Below are positions 1 to 8,553 of a stretch of 64,000 bases of DNA, one piece after another; positions within the stretch are counted from its first letter, which is position 1; each line of letters opens with the position of its first letter. A program made the translations under genes and the position numbers. The stretch lies in NCBI GenBank assembly GCA_964389685.1, contig CAYMFM010000007.1, positions 37,011-101,010 on the forward strand, read 5' to 3'. This stretch comes from G020353115 sp964389685 (lineage in GTDB: Bacteria > Bacteroidota > Bacteroidia > Bacteroidales > VadinHA17). Below the pieces are notes generated by a model. The model was not told the DNA's origin and did not search any database. It was given only the letters and a program-made list of their open reading frames with translations.

Positions 1-2
1 GG

Positions 3-710
3 CAACCCGGCAGCATCATCTCAGAAATAGAAAAAATCCGGAAAAAGAGAATATTCTTTGTTGATAATAATATCATTGCAAATAAGCAGAAAGCGAAAGA
101 GATGTTTCTGGCAATGGCACCGTTGAAAAAAAATTGGACCGCCCAGGCAACGATTTCTATTGCTGATGACATTGAACTGGTAAAGGCAGCAGCGGATGCT
201 GGTTGTTATGGCCTCCTTATCGGAATTGAGAACGTTACAGACGAAGGATTGCAGAAGTATCAAAAATCAAAGAAAAGTTTTGAGGCACTCCGGAAGTCCG
301 TTAAGATCATTAAAGATCACGGAATTGCAGTGCTTGCTCATATGATTTTTGGAAATGATTTTGAGACAAAAGAATCATTGAAAATAACCCTGGAGAGGCT
401 CAATCAGCTGGATGTAGCCTCCGCTTCTTTAGGTATACTTGTTCCCTATCCGGGGACCAGGATTGCTGAAAACCTGGAAAAGCAAAACAGGATTCTTACC
501 AAAGATTGGAACATGTATGATGTTCATCATTTGGTATTTAGCCCTGCCAGGTTCTCTCCTGAAGAATTCATTGAAGAGATTCATTTTATCAGGAAGGAGT
601 TCTTTGCTTATCGAAAAATAGTATCCCGGACTATACACTACCGAAATCCGGCAATTTTTGGATTCAACCTCTCCACCCGATCACACAATCGTGTTGGAAT
701 GGCTTTATGA
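3..710 (+). CDS. B12-binding-type radical SAM protein, C-terminal part (5' truncated)
   Basis: The reading frame is open from the left edge, so the gene starts outside the window; about 235 codons are visible and the stop is at 708-710. The visible part resembles the second half of the radical SAM barrel of cobalamin-binding-domain enzymes: a FFVDNN strand near the edge, a WTAQATISI strand, a GIENVTDEGLQKY segment (the usual 'GIES...L' helix start) and LAHMIFGND. The CxxxCxxC iron-sulfur motif and any B12 domain would lie upstream and cannot be seen. The substrate cannot be told. The ATG at 102 is internal: homologous-looking sequence continues upstream of it in the same frame. Confidence 0.75.
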   Translation, partial: QPGSIISEIEKIRKKRIFFVDNNIIANKQKAKEMFLAMAPLKKNWTAQATISIADDIELVKAAADAGCYGLLIGIENVTDEGLQKYQKSKKSFEALRKSVKIIKDHGIAVLAHMIFGNDFETKESLKITLERLNQLDVASASLGILVPYPGTRIAENLEKQNRILTKDWNMYDVHHLVFSPARFSPEEFIEEIHFIRKEFFAYRKIVSRTIHYRNPAIFGFNLSTRSHNRVGMAL

Positions 711-1224
711 ATTTAACCTCGGGTGGAATGCCCAGCTACTGATCGAAGCATCTCTGCATTACTCGCCTCCCACTTGCATTCACACAGTCCTGGCTCATGA
801 GATCGCTCATAAATTCGCTAAGTTCCGGTCCACGAATCGCTTTCCCCTTGAAGTAGGATCACAGTTGGACCGGTGTTATTCATTGTTTAATCCCTTTCGG
901 GATTAATTTTATCTTGAAAGATAAATACAAAAAACCCACAACTTCTGTCACGGATTATATTTTTACCGAGCACCGAGTCGGAGATCATGACTTTGCAAGC
1001 AAATGTCATGAACGGAGACCCTGACCTCCTGAAAGTAGCGTCAGGGAACCCAGCACCGAGCCAAAGGCCCTGACCGAGCAGAGCGAGCGTCAGGGGACCG
1101 AGCACCGAGGACCTGCTCCGATTACCACTCACGGCTCTTTGCCCTATGCTCAATGCTTTGCCCTCCGTAGTTTTAACGAAGGAGGGGACCGAGCACCCAG
1201 TACCTACATTTTTCTACTCACCTC
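711..1224. repeat. Repeat-rich spacer with no supported gene
   Basis: This 514-bp spacer separates convergent genes. It holds one family-A palindromic element (825-916) and, at about 960-1200, a degenerate array built on 'accgagcaccgag' and 'gagcgtcaggg' units. The array ends in 'gggcaaagcattgagcat'-type words (minus strand) of a kind also seen near 4350 and 43750. Short frames here, including one reading HEIAH, show no coding character. Confidence 0.6.
825..916 (+). repeat. Family-A palindromic element, copy 1
   Basis: The element begins with an inverted repeat, CCGGTCCA (825-832) and TGGACCGG (866-873), and ends with the small palindrome 'taatccctttcgggatta'. The middle palindrome seen in other copies (ccccaggc/gcctgggg) is missing here. 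The other copies start near 4180, 6897, 27146 and 31148. Confidence 0.65.
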
Positions 1225-2400
1225 TCAACTTTTCCATCTCCTTCTCCTTACCACAAACCCCGTAATCACAAACAGGACGAACAACCCGGTAACAATCCAT
1301 GCCCAGTAGTTGCTGATCTTCGATTCGACCCACATCTCATACGTTTCCAGGAAAAAATAGTCACCCTGGACAGTCCACAAAATGCCCCCAACTCCGTTCA
1401 ATTCGGGATTTGTATCAGCATATCCATTCGTAGCGATGATCCTGCCGGGCATCCTGATTTCCATGTCATAGCTTTCTGCTGAAAAGAATGGATCAGTCAC
1501 TGTTTCCAAAACCGCCATAGTGCTATCTAATTCGGTTTTGAAGGAGGCATAGAACTCTTCACCAAGAACAGAGGTAATCAATAGTTCAATGTCATCTCCT
1601 TCCTCCATTGATAGATCCTGTTCGATTTTTTCAATGGCTTGAATAACTTCTTCCTCTTCTCCCTCTTCAACCGTTTGGAGCGTTTCCTCTTCCTCCTCTT
1701 TTTCACTCTGGTCCATAGCAATAATTTGATGAACGAATGCTGACTCTTTTTCACTCATCTCTTCCTTATTGATAGCCAGATCGGGAAGATCTCCAAACAG
1801 GTCATAGAAGATCTCAATGTATTGCCTGACCATTCCGGTCCACATCCAGGTCTCCGATTTTGTGTCAACGGTATCGGCTAATGCTCTGTACCGGAGGGAA
1901 TCACTTCCGCTTTTCAGATCTCCCTTGACTTTATCCGGCAGGTAGTAGAAGGCTAATTCCTCTTCTGAAAGGAAGTCAGAGGCCGGGCAGGTAATTGTCA
2001 AAACCTTATCAACGGTTTCGCTGTATCGAAATACCGTAGTGAACCATTTGAAGCTCTTTGAAAAATCTGTACTTCTTTTCAAATCCCGGTTACTTCCCGT
2101 ATCGTTGATGTATTCCTCATTGATCCCTTCCACGCTGGCAAAATGCTTTTCCGCAGTAAGGATCCATATGGTATCGTTGTTCTCGTTCAGTTCATCCGTA
2201 TATTCAATGGTCCATGTACTGTCAATGGGTACCCTGAAATTTTTGGGTTCAAATTCACGTTCATTGTCGTTTTTCACAATAACTTTTCTTGTTACCGATC
2301 CGTCTTCATGAACCGTGTTGATTACATGGGTTTCGTAATCGCACGAGAAGAATAACACCATGGATAGTATTGTAATTGATATTTTAACCTTCCGTTTCAT
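1225..2400 (-). CDS. Lipoprotein with C-terminal membrane anchor, unknown function
   Basis: 391 aa. The N-terminus is a lipoprotein signal with lipobox-like LFFSC (Cys20). A very acidic, low-complexity segment lies around residues 232-265 (runs of Glu). One membrane segment near residues 367-385 (WAWIVTGLFVLFVITGFVV) is followed by RRRRWK, so the bulk should be extracytoplasmic and anchored at both ends. It is the third gene of an operon, 23 bp after the anti-sigma-like gene, and may be a partner or target of that sigma system. I do not recognise a named family. Confidence 0.7.
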   Translation of the reverse strand: MKRKVKISITILSMVLFFSCDYETHVINTVHEDGSVTRKVIVKNDNEREFEPKNFRVPIDSTWTIEYTDELNENNDTIWILTAEKHFASVEGINEEYINDTGSNRDLKRSTDFSKSFKWFTTVFRYSETVDKVLTITCPASDFLSEEELAFYYLPDKVKGDLKSGSDSLRYRALADTVDTKSETWMWTGMVRQYIEIFYDLFGDLPDLAINKEEMSEKESAFVHQIIAMDQSEKEEEEETLQTVEEGEEEEVIQAIEKIEQDLSMEEGDDIELLITSVLGEEFYASFKTELDSTMAVLETVTDPFFSAESYDMEIRMPGRIIATNGYADTNPELNGVGGILWTVQGDYFFLETYEMWVESKISNYWAWIVTGLFVLFVITGFVVRRRRWKS

Positions 2401-2423
2401 GATTTCTAGTTTAATGGTTTAAC

Positions 2424-2969
2424 CTAAAGATCTAATTTGTCATCATTCTCTTTTTCAAGGTTTTGTCTGATCTTTTTTTGGATATAGGATTCAACACCCC
2501 TGTTTTCTTTCATTTCATCAAAGTCTTTCTTCAGTTCAAGGTATGAATTCAGCAGTTCTTCCAGGTCGGATCTTGATACGGTGATGCTGTCATTTGCCAT
2601 CTGATCTTTTGCAACCACATTCAGGAGGACCTTCTGCATGATTCCCAGGCCCGGTTCCTGGGACTGGAATGTGTTGACGGTTCTGACCAGTTGTTTCTCA
2701 AGCGAATTGATCCGGTCCGTGATGACAACCTGCTGGATGATGAAGATCCCGATAAAGAGCATTGCAGCTGCTGCCATAGCTCCACGGATCCACTTAACAT
2801 CTGCCCAGCCAAACAGGTAATGGCTCAGCTTTTCAGGAATGGTCGGTTGTTGTTCTGCTTCCCGGATCTTATGCATGATACCATCAATCAGCTCCACCTT
2901 ATCGGATAAAGCGGGTTTATTGTTTTTCAGGAATTCAATTACCCTGGAATAGTTGTTGTCTTTATTCAT
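2424..2969 (-). CDS. Probable anti-sigma factor-like membrane protein
   Basis: 181 aa. A cytoplasmic N-terminal part (about 60 residues) is followed by one membrane segment at residues 62-84, then a heptad-like stretch (DRINSLEKQLVRTVNTF) and a charged C-terminus. It starts 2 bp after the stop of the ECF sigma factor gene and is almost certainly co-transcribed and possibly translationally coupled with it. Gene position, size and topology fit an anti-sigma factor. No zinc-binding HxxxCxxC motif is visible, so this is inferred from context rather than from a signature. Confidence 0.6.
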   Translation of the reverse strand: MNKDNNYSRVIEFLKNNKPALSDKVELIDGIMHKIREAEQQPTIPEKLSHYLFGWADVKWIRGAMAAAAMLFIGIFIIQQVVITDRINSLEKQLVRTVNTFQSQEPGLGIMQKVLLNVVAKDQMANDSITVSRSDLEELLNSYLELKKDFDEMKENRGVESYIQKKIRQNLEKENDDKLDL

Positions 2970-2971
2970 GT

Positions 2972-3517
2972 TCAGATGTGTTTTTCAATCAGTTTACCCA
3001 TTTTTTGCCGGGCGTGGAACAGGTTGCTTTTGATCGATGTCCTGGTCATCCCGGTTATTTCTGAAATATCCTCACGCGACAGTCCCTCCAGCTCGCTCAG
3101 CACGAATACGATCTTCTGTTTTCTGCTCAACTGGTTTGTCAACCGGCGTATCATTTTCCCGATTTCTTTATTATCCAGCCTGGTGTCCGCATTACTATCA
3201 CTGAACACACCCGGTATGTTCCAGTTATTTGCATCCGGATAAACCATCGGATTTCTTTTTTTCTTTCGCAAGGCATCATAACAGCGGTTTACAATGATTC
3301 GGTAGAGCCAGTTGCTGAAATTGTTCCGGGGATTAAACCCCTCGATTTTATTCCAGACAGAGATGAATGATTCCTGAACAATATCTTTTGCTTCATCTTC
3401 ATCATTCATGATCCTGAAAGCGACCGAGAATGCAAAATCCGCGTAATTATCAACGAGCATTCTGAATGCGTTCTGGTCCCGGGTGATGCAGGCCTGGATG
3501 ATTTCGGTTGTCTCCAA
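2972..3517 (-). CDS. RNA polymerase sigma factor, ECF (sigma-70 family)
   Basis: 181 aa, the normal ECF length. Region 2 spans about residues 22-88 (NEDEAKDIVQESF-like core, then FSNWLYRIIVNRCYDALR). Region 4 spans about 125-178 and holds a helix-turn-helix (LSELEGLSREDISEITGM). It directs RNA polymerase to a specific regulon. It heads a three-gene minus-strand operon with the anti-sigma-like protein and the lipoprotein. The start at 3517 gives the typical METTEIIQAC N-terminus, about 15 residues before region 2. Confidence 0.92.
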   Translation of the reverse strand: METTEIIQACITRDQNAFRMLVDNYADFAFSVAFRIMNDEDEAKDIVQESFISVWNKIEGFNPRNNFSNWLYRIIVNRCYDALRKKKRNPMVYPDANNWNIPGVFSDSNADTRLDNKEIGKMIRRLTNQLSRKQKIVFVLSELEGLSREDISEITGMTRTSIKSNLFHARQKMGKLIEKHI

Positions 3518-3735
3518 AATAGATCGCTTCGGTTACTTATAATACGTTTATTTTAAGGCAAGGTAAAAAACAATTCGGGATTTAATTTAGGATCGCCTTG
3601 AGAAATTATTCGCCTCCCTCTCACAGAGTGATACCTTTGGTAAGGCGCTCGTACTTGTTATCTGTCTAAGAACATATAACATAACTCACCCGGGTTTCGT
3701 ATAATGAAGTAAACGAGGAAGAAAGGAGGCCCACA

Positions 3736-4143
3736 ATGAAAAGTACAGTTAAAATTCTAATTATCTATTTCGTTTTAAGTCTTGGCAATATCTCATTTGC
3801 ACAGAAACCTGAAGACGAAAAAGTGGTTACTAGCAGGGACATACAACATGTTGAATTGACTAAAAAGGAGTTGAAAATGAATTACTACCAGGCAACCTAC
3901 TGTCTTTACAATGATCAGTTTGATGAAGCACTGGTGCTTTTTGCAAAGCTGGCAATAAACGATCCGTCAAATTCGAATTTTTTATATCATGTTGGACTCT
4001 GTTATTATCATAAAAGCAATTATCCTGCTGCAAAGGATTTTTTCATGATTGCTTCCGAGAGTACCAGCAAGAAATACAGAGATAATGCATTTGAACGAAA
4101 TGCTCCCCTTGAGGTGTTTGATTACCTGGCAGAAATTAAATGA
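3736..4143 (+). CDS. Small secreted TPR protein
   Basis: 135 aa. A signal peptide of about 22 residues (hydrophobic core ILIIYFVLSLG, cleavage before AQK) leads into one or two TPR helix pairs: YYQATYCLYNDQFDEALVLF, then a second repeat with NFLYHVGLCYYHKSNYPAAKDFF. It is divergent from the sigma operon. An AGGAGG-like stretch ('aaaggaggcc') sits 6-12 bp before the ATG. It is probably a periplasmic scaffold; the partner is unknown. Confidence 0.72.
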   Translation: MKSTVKILIIYFVLSLGNISFAQKPEDEKVVTSRDIQHVELTKKELKMNYYQATYCLYNDQFDEALVLFAKLAINDPSNSNFLYHVGLCYYHKSNYPAAKDFFMIASESTSKKYRDNAFERNAPLEVFDYLAEIK

Positions 4144-4554
4144 GGATTGAAAAAAGGATGAACCCCCACTCGCCGTAACCCGGTCCATGAATCATTTTTC
4201 CGTTGAAGAAGGATCGTAGTTGGACCCGGATTTTTACGGTTATCTATTCCAGGGGCTCAAGCCCCTGGTTATTATCTTTCATCCCCTTCGGGGATTGGTT
4301 ATCTTGGATTTAGAGACAACCGAGGTACAAAAAAAGCCCCAAACTATAAAGCATGGGGCAAAGAGCATGGAGTATTAAATCACAAAATCCTCCATCGGAG
4401 TCCTTTGGACAAAAAACAAATAACAAATAATAACCAAGTTTCAAATTTCAAATTCCAACCCATTTTAGATTTGAATTTTGCTATTTGGAATTTATTTGTC
4501 TTTTATCTGTTGTGATTTGGAATTTGCATTATCTACGAACTGCTTATTTTTTCT
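4144..4554. repeat. Spacer with a family-A element and AT-rich repeat words
   Basis: About 410 bp. It holds family-A element copy 2 (4180-4310). After that come 'gcatggggcaaagagcatgg' words (about 4360) like those at 1130 and 43750, and AT-rich iterations of 'aatttggaattt' (about 4440-4520). No gene is supported. Confidence 0.6.
4180..4310 (+). repeat. Family-A palindromic element, copy 2
   Basis: Three palindromes follow one another: CCGGTCCA (4180-4187) with TGGACCCGG (about 4221), 'aggggctcaagcccct' and 'atccccttcggggat'. This is the same three-part order as in the copies near 27.3 and 31.2 kb, but with different palindrome sequences, so the structure appears to be kept while the bases change. 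Confidence 0.65.
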
Positions 4555-4824
4555 AGCCATCACGCCACCTCTTCTGGCGTCACTGTCCCAATCTCCAACT
4601 TATTCTTCTTCCGGTACCCCATCATCTCCTGATGCAGTTTGGTATGCTTCACTACTTCAGCCAACTTTGCAATGGAGTCAAACCCCAACTCCATAAGCAC
4701 CGGCACCCATTCCTCCGGAATCCCCAGGTCGATGTATACCTGCAGCCTGCTGCCTTCCGCCTTCTGCCTTCCCTCCGGCCTCATTTGCGGGAAAAATATC
4801 ACATCCTGGATGGAAGGTGAAGTG
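4555..4824 (-). pseudogene. Displaced 3' end of lysS (fragment 1)
   Basis: On the minus strand this encodes a decayed LysRS C-terminus. It begins at SPSIQDVIFFPQMRP, identical to the motif-3 end of lysS in this window, and continues through LGIPEEWVPVLMELGF, KLHQEMMGYRKKNKLE and GTVTPEEVA. An in-frame stop interrupts before WLEK, consistent with one nonsense change. Homology starts abruptly at SPS, so this is a partial copy, not a second synthetase. At 4741-4778 the junction between catalytic end and tail holds a purine-rich tandem repeat (GGAAGGCAGAA units). Confidence 0.8.
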
Positions 4825-4922
4825 TAGGAGGGAGTTGTTAAGTTTTGGAAAGTGAGTGGAGACAAATGTTTGACAAGGATCTGCTCACTCATCACAATTC
4901 ACTGCTCACTTCTTGTCACGCG

Positions 4923-6842
4923 TCACGCGTCACTTGTCACTTTTTCTCTGGTAAGGGCTTGTTCGACTTCCTGGAGAATTAGGTAATGATCATGATTATA
5001 TGAGGGCCTTAGATCCCAGGCCTTTTGCAGAATTTCATTGGACTCCTGATAACTTTCTTTCTTATAAAGTCCTAAACCATATGTATAAAGATAATTCCAA
5101 TTGTCAGGATAATTTTCAACGATAGGAATGATTAAACTAACTCCCTCGTTAATATCAATATCATTGAAGATTAGAAAATGGGCGAAACTGTTTATTAGTT
5201 CAAAATTATTTGGGTTCAAACTGATGGCATGTCCATAATATTCTTCCGCTTTGATTAAATTATTTCCACGTTCGTAACTTAAAGCATTCCACCATAGTTT
5301 ATTTACTTCTGACCAACCCTGCTCTTGTGCTATCTTGTTAAGATTTGTGAGGTACTCATTAGCTAATAATGAATCGCCATTTGAAATGGCACAAACTGAT
5401 TGCCAGTGAGTGATAATAGGATCATCTGGCCATATTTCAAGTCCGTCTTCAAACGTCTTCAATGCTTTCCTATATTCTCCAATTTTATTGTAAACATTTC
5501 CAAGTAAAGTATAATAATAGACCCATAGTTTAATTTTGCTTCCAAGGTATTCATTTAATCCAATGCCCTTTTCTAATGCTTCTCTTGCTTGTTGCCATTG
5601 GTTCAAATTGTAATTGATCCAGCCAGCAGTATACAACTTCTGTGTAGAGTAGGGATTGATCTTTAAATTTCGATTAATATAACTTAGTTGTTCTTTTGGC
5701 TTTTTATCAACCATCGCTTTCACTTCACGTATTTCCAATTGAATATCATTTGGCACTTTATTAATCTGATCAAATGCTTCATATGCCCACTTTTTACTTT
5801 GGCTGGATTGTCCAATATCTCTAAATGCGTGTGTAAGAAATAACATTGGTGCAACAAATGTTGAGTCAATTTCTAAAGCTTTATTGTATTGCTCAATTGC
5901 TGAGAAATAATCTAAAAGACCATGATAACTTCTTCCCTGAATATAATGTTTGTATGCATTAGCAGATGATGTGAAAGCATCCCTCAATTCAATGGGCAAA
6001 TGTTGTTCCAGTGATTTTATTTCTAAATAATTCATTATTAGACCAGACAGCGAATCTGTTATAATGAAGAAATCATTTTCGGAATTGCCGTTTACCTCAA
6101 ATGATTTATAAATTTCTTCAGTTCTTGAATCCGTCAAATTGGCTGTAATTCGGATATTATTACCAGATTTATATATATTACCGATGATAACTGTATTCGC
6201 TTTAAGCTTTGTCGCAACAGAATTAGCTAAAGATGGTTCAATGGATGCATAGTTAATTTGTACTTTGCCCCCAAGAATATCATTAACGGGTTGTGCTTGA
6301 CGTACTGAGAGCTCTTCTGAATTTGACAGTGAAGTGATGAGAAGATTTTGAAGTCCTTGTTGCCAAACACTGAATAAAGTATCTATAGTTAAGTTATTAA
6401 ATGGCATCACAGCAATAGAGATCCTTCCATCTTCATCTCTAATCTCTTCAAATTTATCTTTCTTGAAAATTTTTGGGTAAAGGAGTACACAAACTACCAC
6501 AACCAGAATAGCAATAATAACATCGCTAATTTTAAATCGTCTTTTATCAGGTTTTATTGAAATTTTTTTCTGCTTTAATACTGTAACAGGCTCAGTTTTT
6601 TTCAGACCATCAGGAGTAAAATCAAATATCCAGGACAGTATAGCTACGATTGGAAAACCGATTATCAACAATAAGATCACCAGAGTTGCAGTCCAATCAG
6701 GAAGGTGCAACGGTTCAGCTACATTATTGACCAATTCAATGATTACGTATGCTGCCCCGGAATACATGACAACTACACGGAACACCTTCCTTCGTTTCAG
6801 TTCCTGCCAGAATTGAAATGGATTGTTGGATTGTTCAGGCAT
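4923..6842 (-). CDS. Membrane-anchored TolB-like/TPR protein (paralogue 1)
   Basis: 639 aa from the preferred start. The N-terminus is the shared module of this cluster: MPEQSNNP, an ELKRRKVFRV stretch, then membrane segments at about 21-40, 50-73 and 107-124. A TolB N-terminal-like domain follows (about 142-285, starting RISIAVMPFNNLT), then TPR repeats to the end. It should sit in the inner membrane and act as a scaffold or sensor; no catalytic domain is visible. The frame stays open to 7037, but those 65 codons lie in a family-A repeat, and the paralogues begin at the same MPEQSNN, so 6842 is chosen. The last codons (KVTSDA) fall in a GTGAC-type tandem repeat. Confidence 0.8.
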   Translation of the reverse strand: MPEQSNNPFQFWQELKRRKVFRVVVMYSGAAYVIIELVNNVAEPLHLPDWTATLVILLLIIGFPIVAILSWIFDFTPDGLKKTEPVTVLKQKKISIKPDKRRFKISDVIIAILVVVVCVLLYPKIFKKDKFEEIRDEDGRISIAVMPFNNLTIDTLFSVWQQGLQNLLITSLSNSEELSVRQAQPVNDILGGKVQINYASIEPSLANSVATKLKANTVIIGNIYKSGNNIRITANLTDSRTEEIYKSFEVNGNSENDFFIITDSLSGLIMNYLEIKSLEQHLPIELRDAFTSSANAYKHYIQGRSYHGLLDYFSAIEQYNKALEIDSTFVAPMLFLTHAFRDIGQSSQSKKWAYEAFDQINKVPNDIQLEIREVKAMVDKKPKEQLSYINRNLKINPYSTQKLYTAGWINYNLNQWQQAREALEKGIGLNEYLGSKIKLWVYYYTLLGNVYNKIGEYRKALKTFEDGLEIWPDDPIITHWQSVCAISNGDSLLANEYLTNLNKIAQEQGWSEVNKLWWNALSYERGNNLIKAEEYYGHAISLNPNNFELINSFAHFLIFNDIDINEGVSLIIPIVENYPDNWNYLYTYGLGLYKKESYQESNEILQKAWDLRPSYNHDHYLILQEVEQALTREKVTSDA

Positions 6843-6858
6843 GGGATTGGTTTGGATA

Positions 6859-6886
6859 GATAAATATAATCCAAAAGGTTTTGAAA
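6859..6886 (-). promoter_or_regulatory. Conserved TPR-gene promoter, copy 1
   Basis: On the minus strand, a -33-like TTTC (6886-6883), 16 bp, then TATTTATC (6866-6859) and CTATCCAAACC just before the start. The same layout (TTTG, 16 bp, TATTTA-TC/AC) occurs before the genes starting at 17239, 26847 and 30904. It resembles the Bacteroidota TTTG/TAnnTTTG promoter. Confidence 0.5.
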
Positions 6887-6896
6887 TCCAATTTAC

Positions 6897-7210
6897 AACC
6901 TCGTAGAGGTTGCACATTGGTAGAAACAGTTGGAGTACAAGAAAAACCGCCGAAACTACCATGTCTTCTTCTTGGGAAAGCCAATCATTCAGCGGTATTC
7001 TCCGGCGCTGATCAGAACGCTTCTGCCCCCGGTCCATGAAACGACTTCCCTTTTAAGAAGGATGGTAGTTGGACCAGGATTTTCCCGGCTACATTTACCC
7101 CAGGCTTGCCCTGTGAAATAATGCTTCGCATTAGTGGCTTGGCCACTATTTCACAGGGCGGGCCTGGGGCTATTCATTATTAAATCCCATCCGGGATTTA
7201 TTTTATCTTT
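6897..7210 (+). repeat. Family-A palindromic element, copy 3, with a nested hairpin
   Basis: It starts with the palindrome AACCTCGTAGAGGTT (6897-6911), shared with copy 4 at 27146. Then come CCGGTCCA (7029-7036) with a degenerate partner, ccccaggc...gcctgggg, and the 'aaatcccatccgggattt' palindrome. A second inverted repeat, CCCTGTGAAATA...TATTTCACAGGG, sits inside the loop of the ccccaggc hairpin, as if one element had inserted into another. A half-copy of this inner element lies near 20207. Confidence 0.65.
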
Positions 7211-7514
7211 AATATGGATACAATTAAGATACAGGGCCGAGCGTCAATGATTAGTCTAGTGGACTAATTTAGCGCAGCGCCGTCGGCAAGCCTTTGGCGG
7301 CCGGTAGAGGAGCCAGGTTGAGCAGAGAAGCACCAACCGAGGAAGAACAAAGTGATGACGAGCTCACGAACTGCTGGAAGCAGTGAGTAATCGGAGGATT
7401 GAGGCTAGAATGAATATCCAACACTGATTAACGAACGCCGATTTTAGAAGTAGAAAAACTTCTTAAATTGTTAATCGGTGTTCCCTGCCTGCTGCAGGCA
7501 GGCTTGTTCTTAAG
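7211..7514. repeat. Repeat mosaic before the ADH gene end
   Basis: About 300 bp holding one copy of the family-B unit (7334-7408, 'aaccgaggaagaac' with a ctgctggaagcag hairpin). An 'attaacgaacgccgatttt' segment follows, then a ctgcctgctgcaggcag palindrome. The same order recurs near 29.3 and 31.5 kb. No gene is supported. Confidence 0.55.
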
Positions 7515-7562
7515 TCAATTCATATCTATTGCTTTTGCCACACTGCCACCTCTGCAGGGTTC
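7515..7562 (-). pseudogene. Displaced 3' end of lysS (fragment 4, minimal)
   Basis: Minus strand reads LKRLNPAEVAVWQKQ and a stop. This matches the last 15 or so codons of lysS (LGLKGLSPEDVASWLNSL). It lies just after the stop codon of the ADH-like gene and on the same strand, and is too short to be a gene. Confidence 0.6.
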
Positions 7563-7569
7563 AACCTTT

Positions 7570-8496
7570 TCAGGCTTTGATACTGTGCTCTATCGTAATC
7601 ACCACATTCCCTTTTTTGCGCCATGTTTCAACATACCTGTGAGCCTCAACAATCTGTTCCAATGGATAGCATCTGTCTATGATGGGTTTTAACTTTCCCG
7701 CCTCAATTATCCCCTTGAGGAATTTCAGATCTTCAGTCCCGGGATTAACTGAATCGTGAACGGAGAGAAAGATTCCTTCTTTCTTTAGCAATTTTTTGCT
7801 GCGTGAACGGGAAGCTTTTCCTACAGCATCAAATATAACATCATAGGTTTCGCCGCTTTCAGTAAAATCGGCTGAAGTATAATCAATTACTGCATCAGCC
7901 CCCAGCGATTTAACCAATTCCAAATTAGCGGTACTGCATACTCCGGTCACTTCAGCTCCAAAGTACCTTGCAAGCTGTACCGCATAGGTACCTACAGCTC
8001 CGGAAGCGCCATAAATAAGAACTTTGTGACCCTTCCGGATATTCCCTTTTTGGATGTGACTCAATGCTGTAAGTCCACCGCCGGGAATGGCGGCAGCTTC
8101 CTCAAAGGTCAAATTGGCCGGTTTTCTTGCCACCAGCCCTTTTTTGGCTACCTTACCATCCTCGGGCAGGCATTTGTATTCTGCATAGGCACCAAAACCA
8201 AAACCGGTAAATGCAAAAACTGGATCACCTTTCTTAAATCGTGTAACATCTTTACCTGTTGCTTCAACTTCACCAGCCAGCTCAAGACCCAGAATGTTTA
8301 CTTTTTTTGGCCTCAGGAGGCCGTTATAAAACCTTGCAGCAAACGGATCCGGCTTTCGCATGCGCCAGTCTCCTGATGTAACGGTTGTTGCGTATATTCT
8401 AACCAGTATTTCATTATCCTTGGGAGGTGGTTTTTCCACCTCTTTGATCCGGAGAACATCCGGAGACCCGTATTTTGTGTATACAACTGCTTTCAT
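7570..8496 (-). CDS. Zinc-independent MDR-family NAD(P)H oxidoreductase (quinone oxidoreductase-like)
   Basis: 308 aa. A GroES-like N-terminal domain (MKAVVYTKYGSPDVL, then GLELAGEV) is followed by a Rossmann domain with the dinucleotide loop IYGASGAVGTYAVQLA (about 142-157) and a C-terminus ending in AHRYVETWRKKGNVVITIE. The zinc-ligand cysteines of true alcohol dehydrogenases are absent, so NAD(P)H-dependent reduction of quinones or enals is likely. The ATG at 8496 is preferred over 8511: it gives the standard MKAVVY start and has GAGGAA upstream. A shrunken paralogue lies 0.8 kb away at 9322-9558. Confidence 0.85.
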   Translation of the reverse strand: MKAVVYTKYGSPDVLRIKEVEKPPPKDNEILVRIYATTVTSGDWRMRKPDPFAARFYNGLLRPKKVNILGLELAGEVEATGKDVTRFKKGDPVFAFTGFGFGAYAEYKCLPEDGKVAKKGLVARKPANLTFEEAAAIPGGGLTALSHIQKGNIRKGHKVLIYGASGAVGTYAVQLARYFGAEVTGVCSTANLELVKSLGADAVIDYTSADFTESGETYDVIFDAVGKASRSRSKKLLKKEGIFLSVHDSVNPGTEDLKFLKGIIEAGKLKPIIDRCYPLEQIVEAHRYVETWRKKGNVVITIEHSIKA

Positions 8497-8553
8497 CAAT
8501 TTCCTCATCATTTATTTGATCAACTTTATCACCTGATCGGATACCTGAATAAT

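Noticed and set aside
658..906. Frame with HEIAHK, like a zinc metalloprotease site
   Set aside because: It is short, overlaps the radical SAM gene and runs into a family-A repeat; no other protease feature is present.
887..1153. 88-codon frame on the minus strand
   Set aside because: It lies wholly in the degenerate 'accgagcaccgag' repeat tract.
6843..7037. N-terminal extension of the TPR protein
   Set aside because: The extension is encoded by repeat DNA and the promoter; paralogues start at MPEQSNN.
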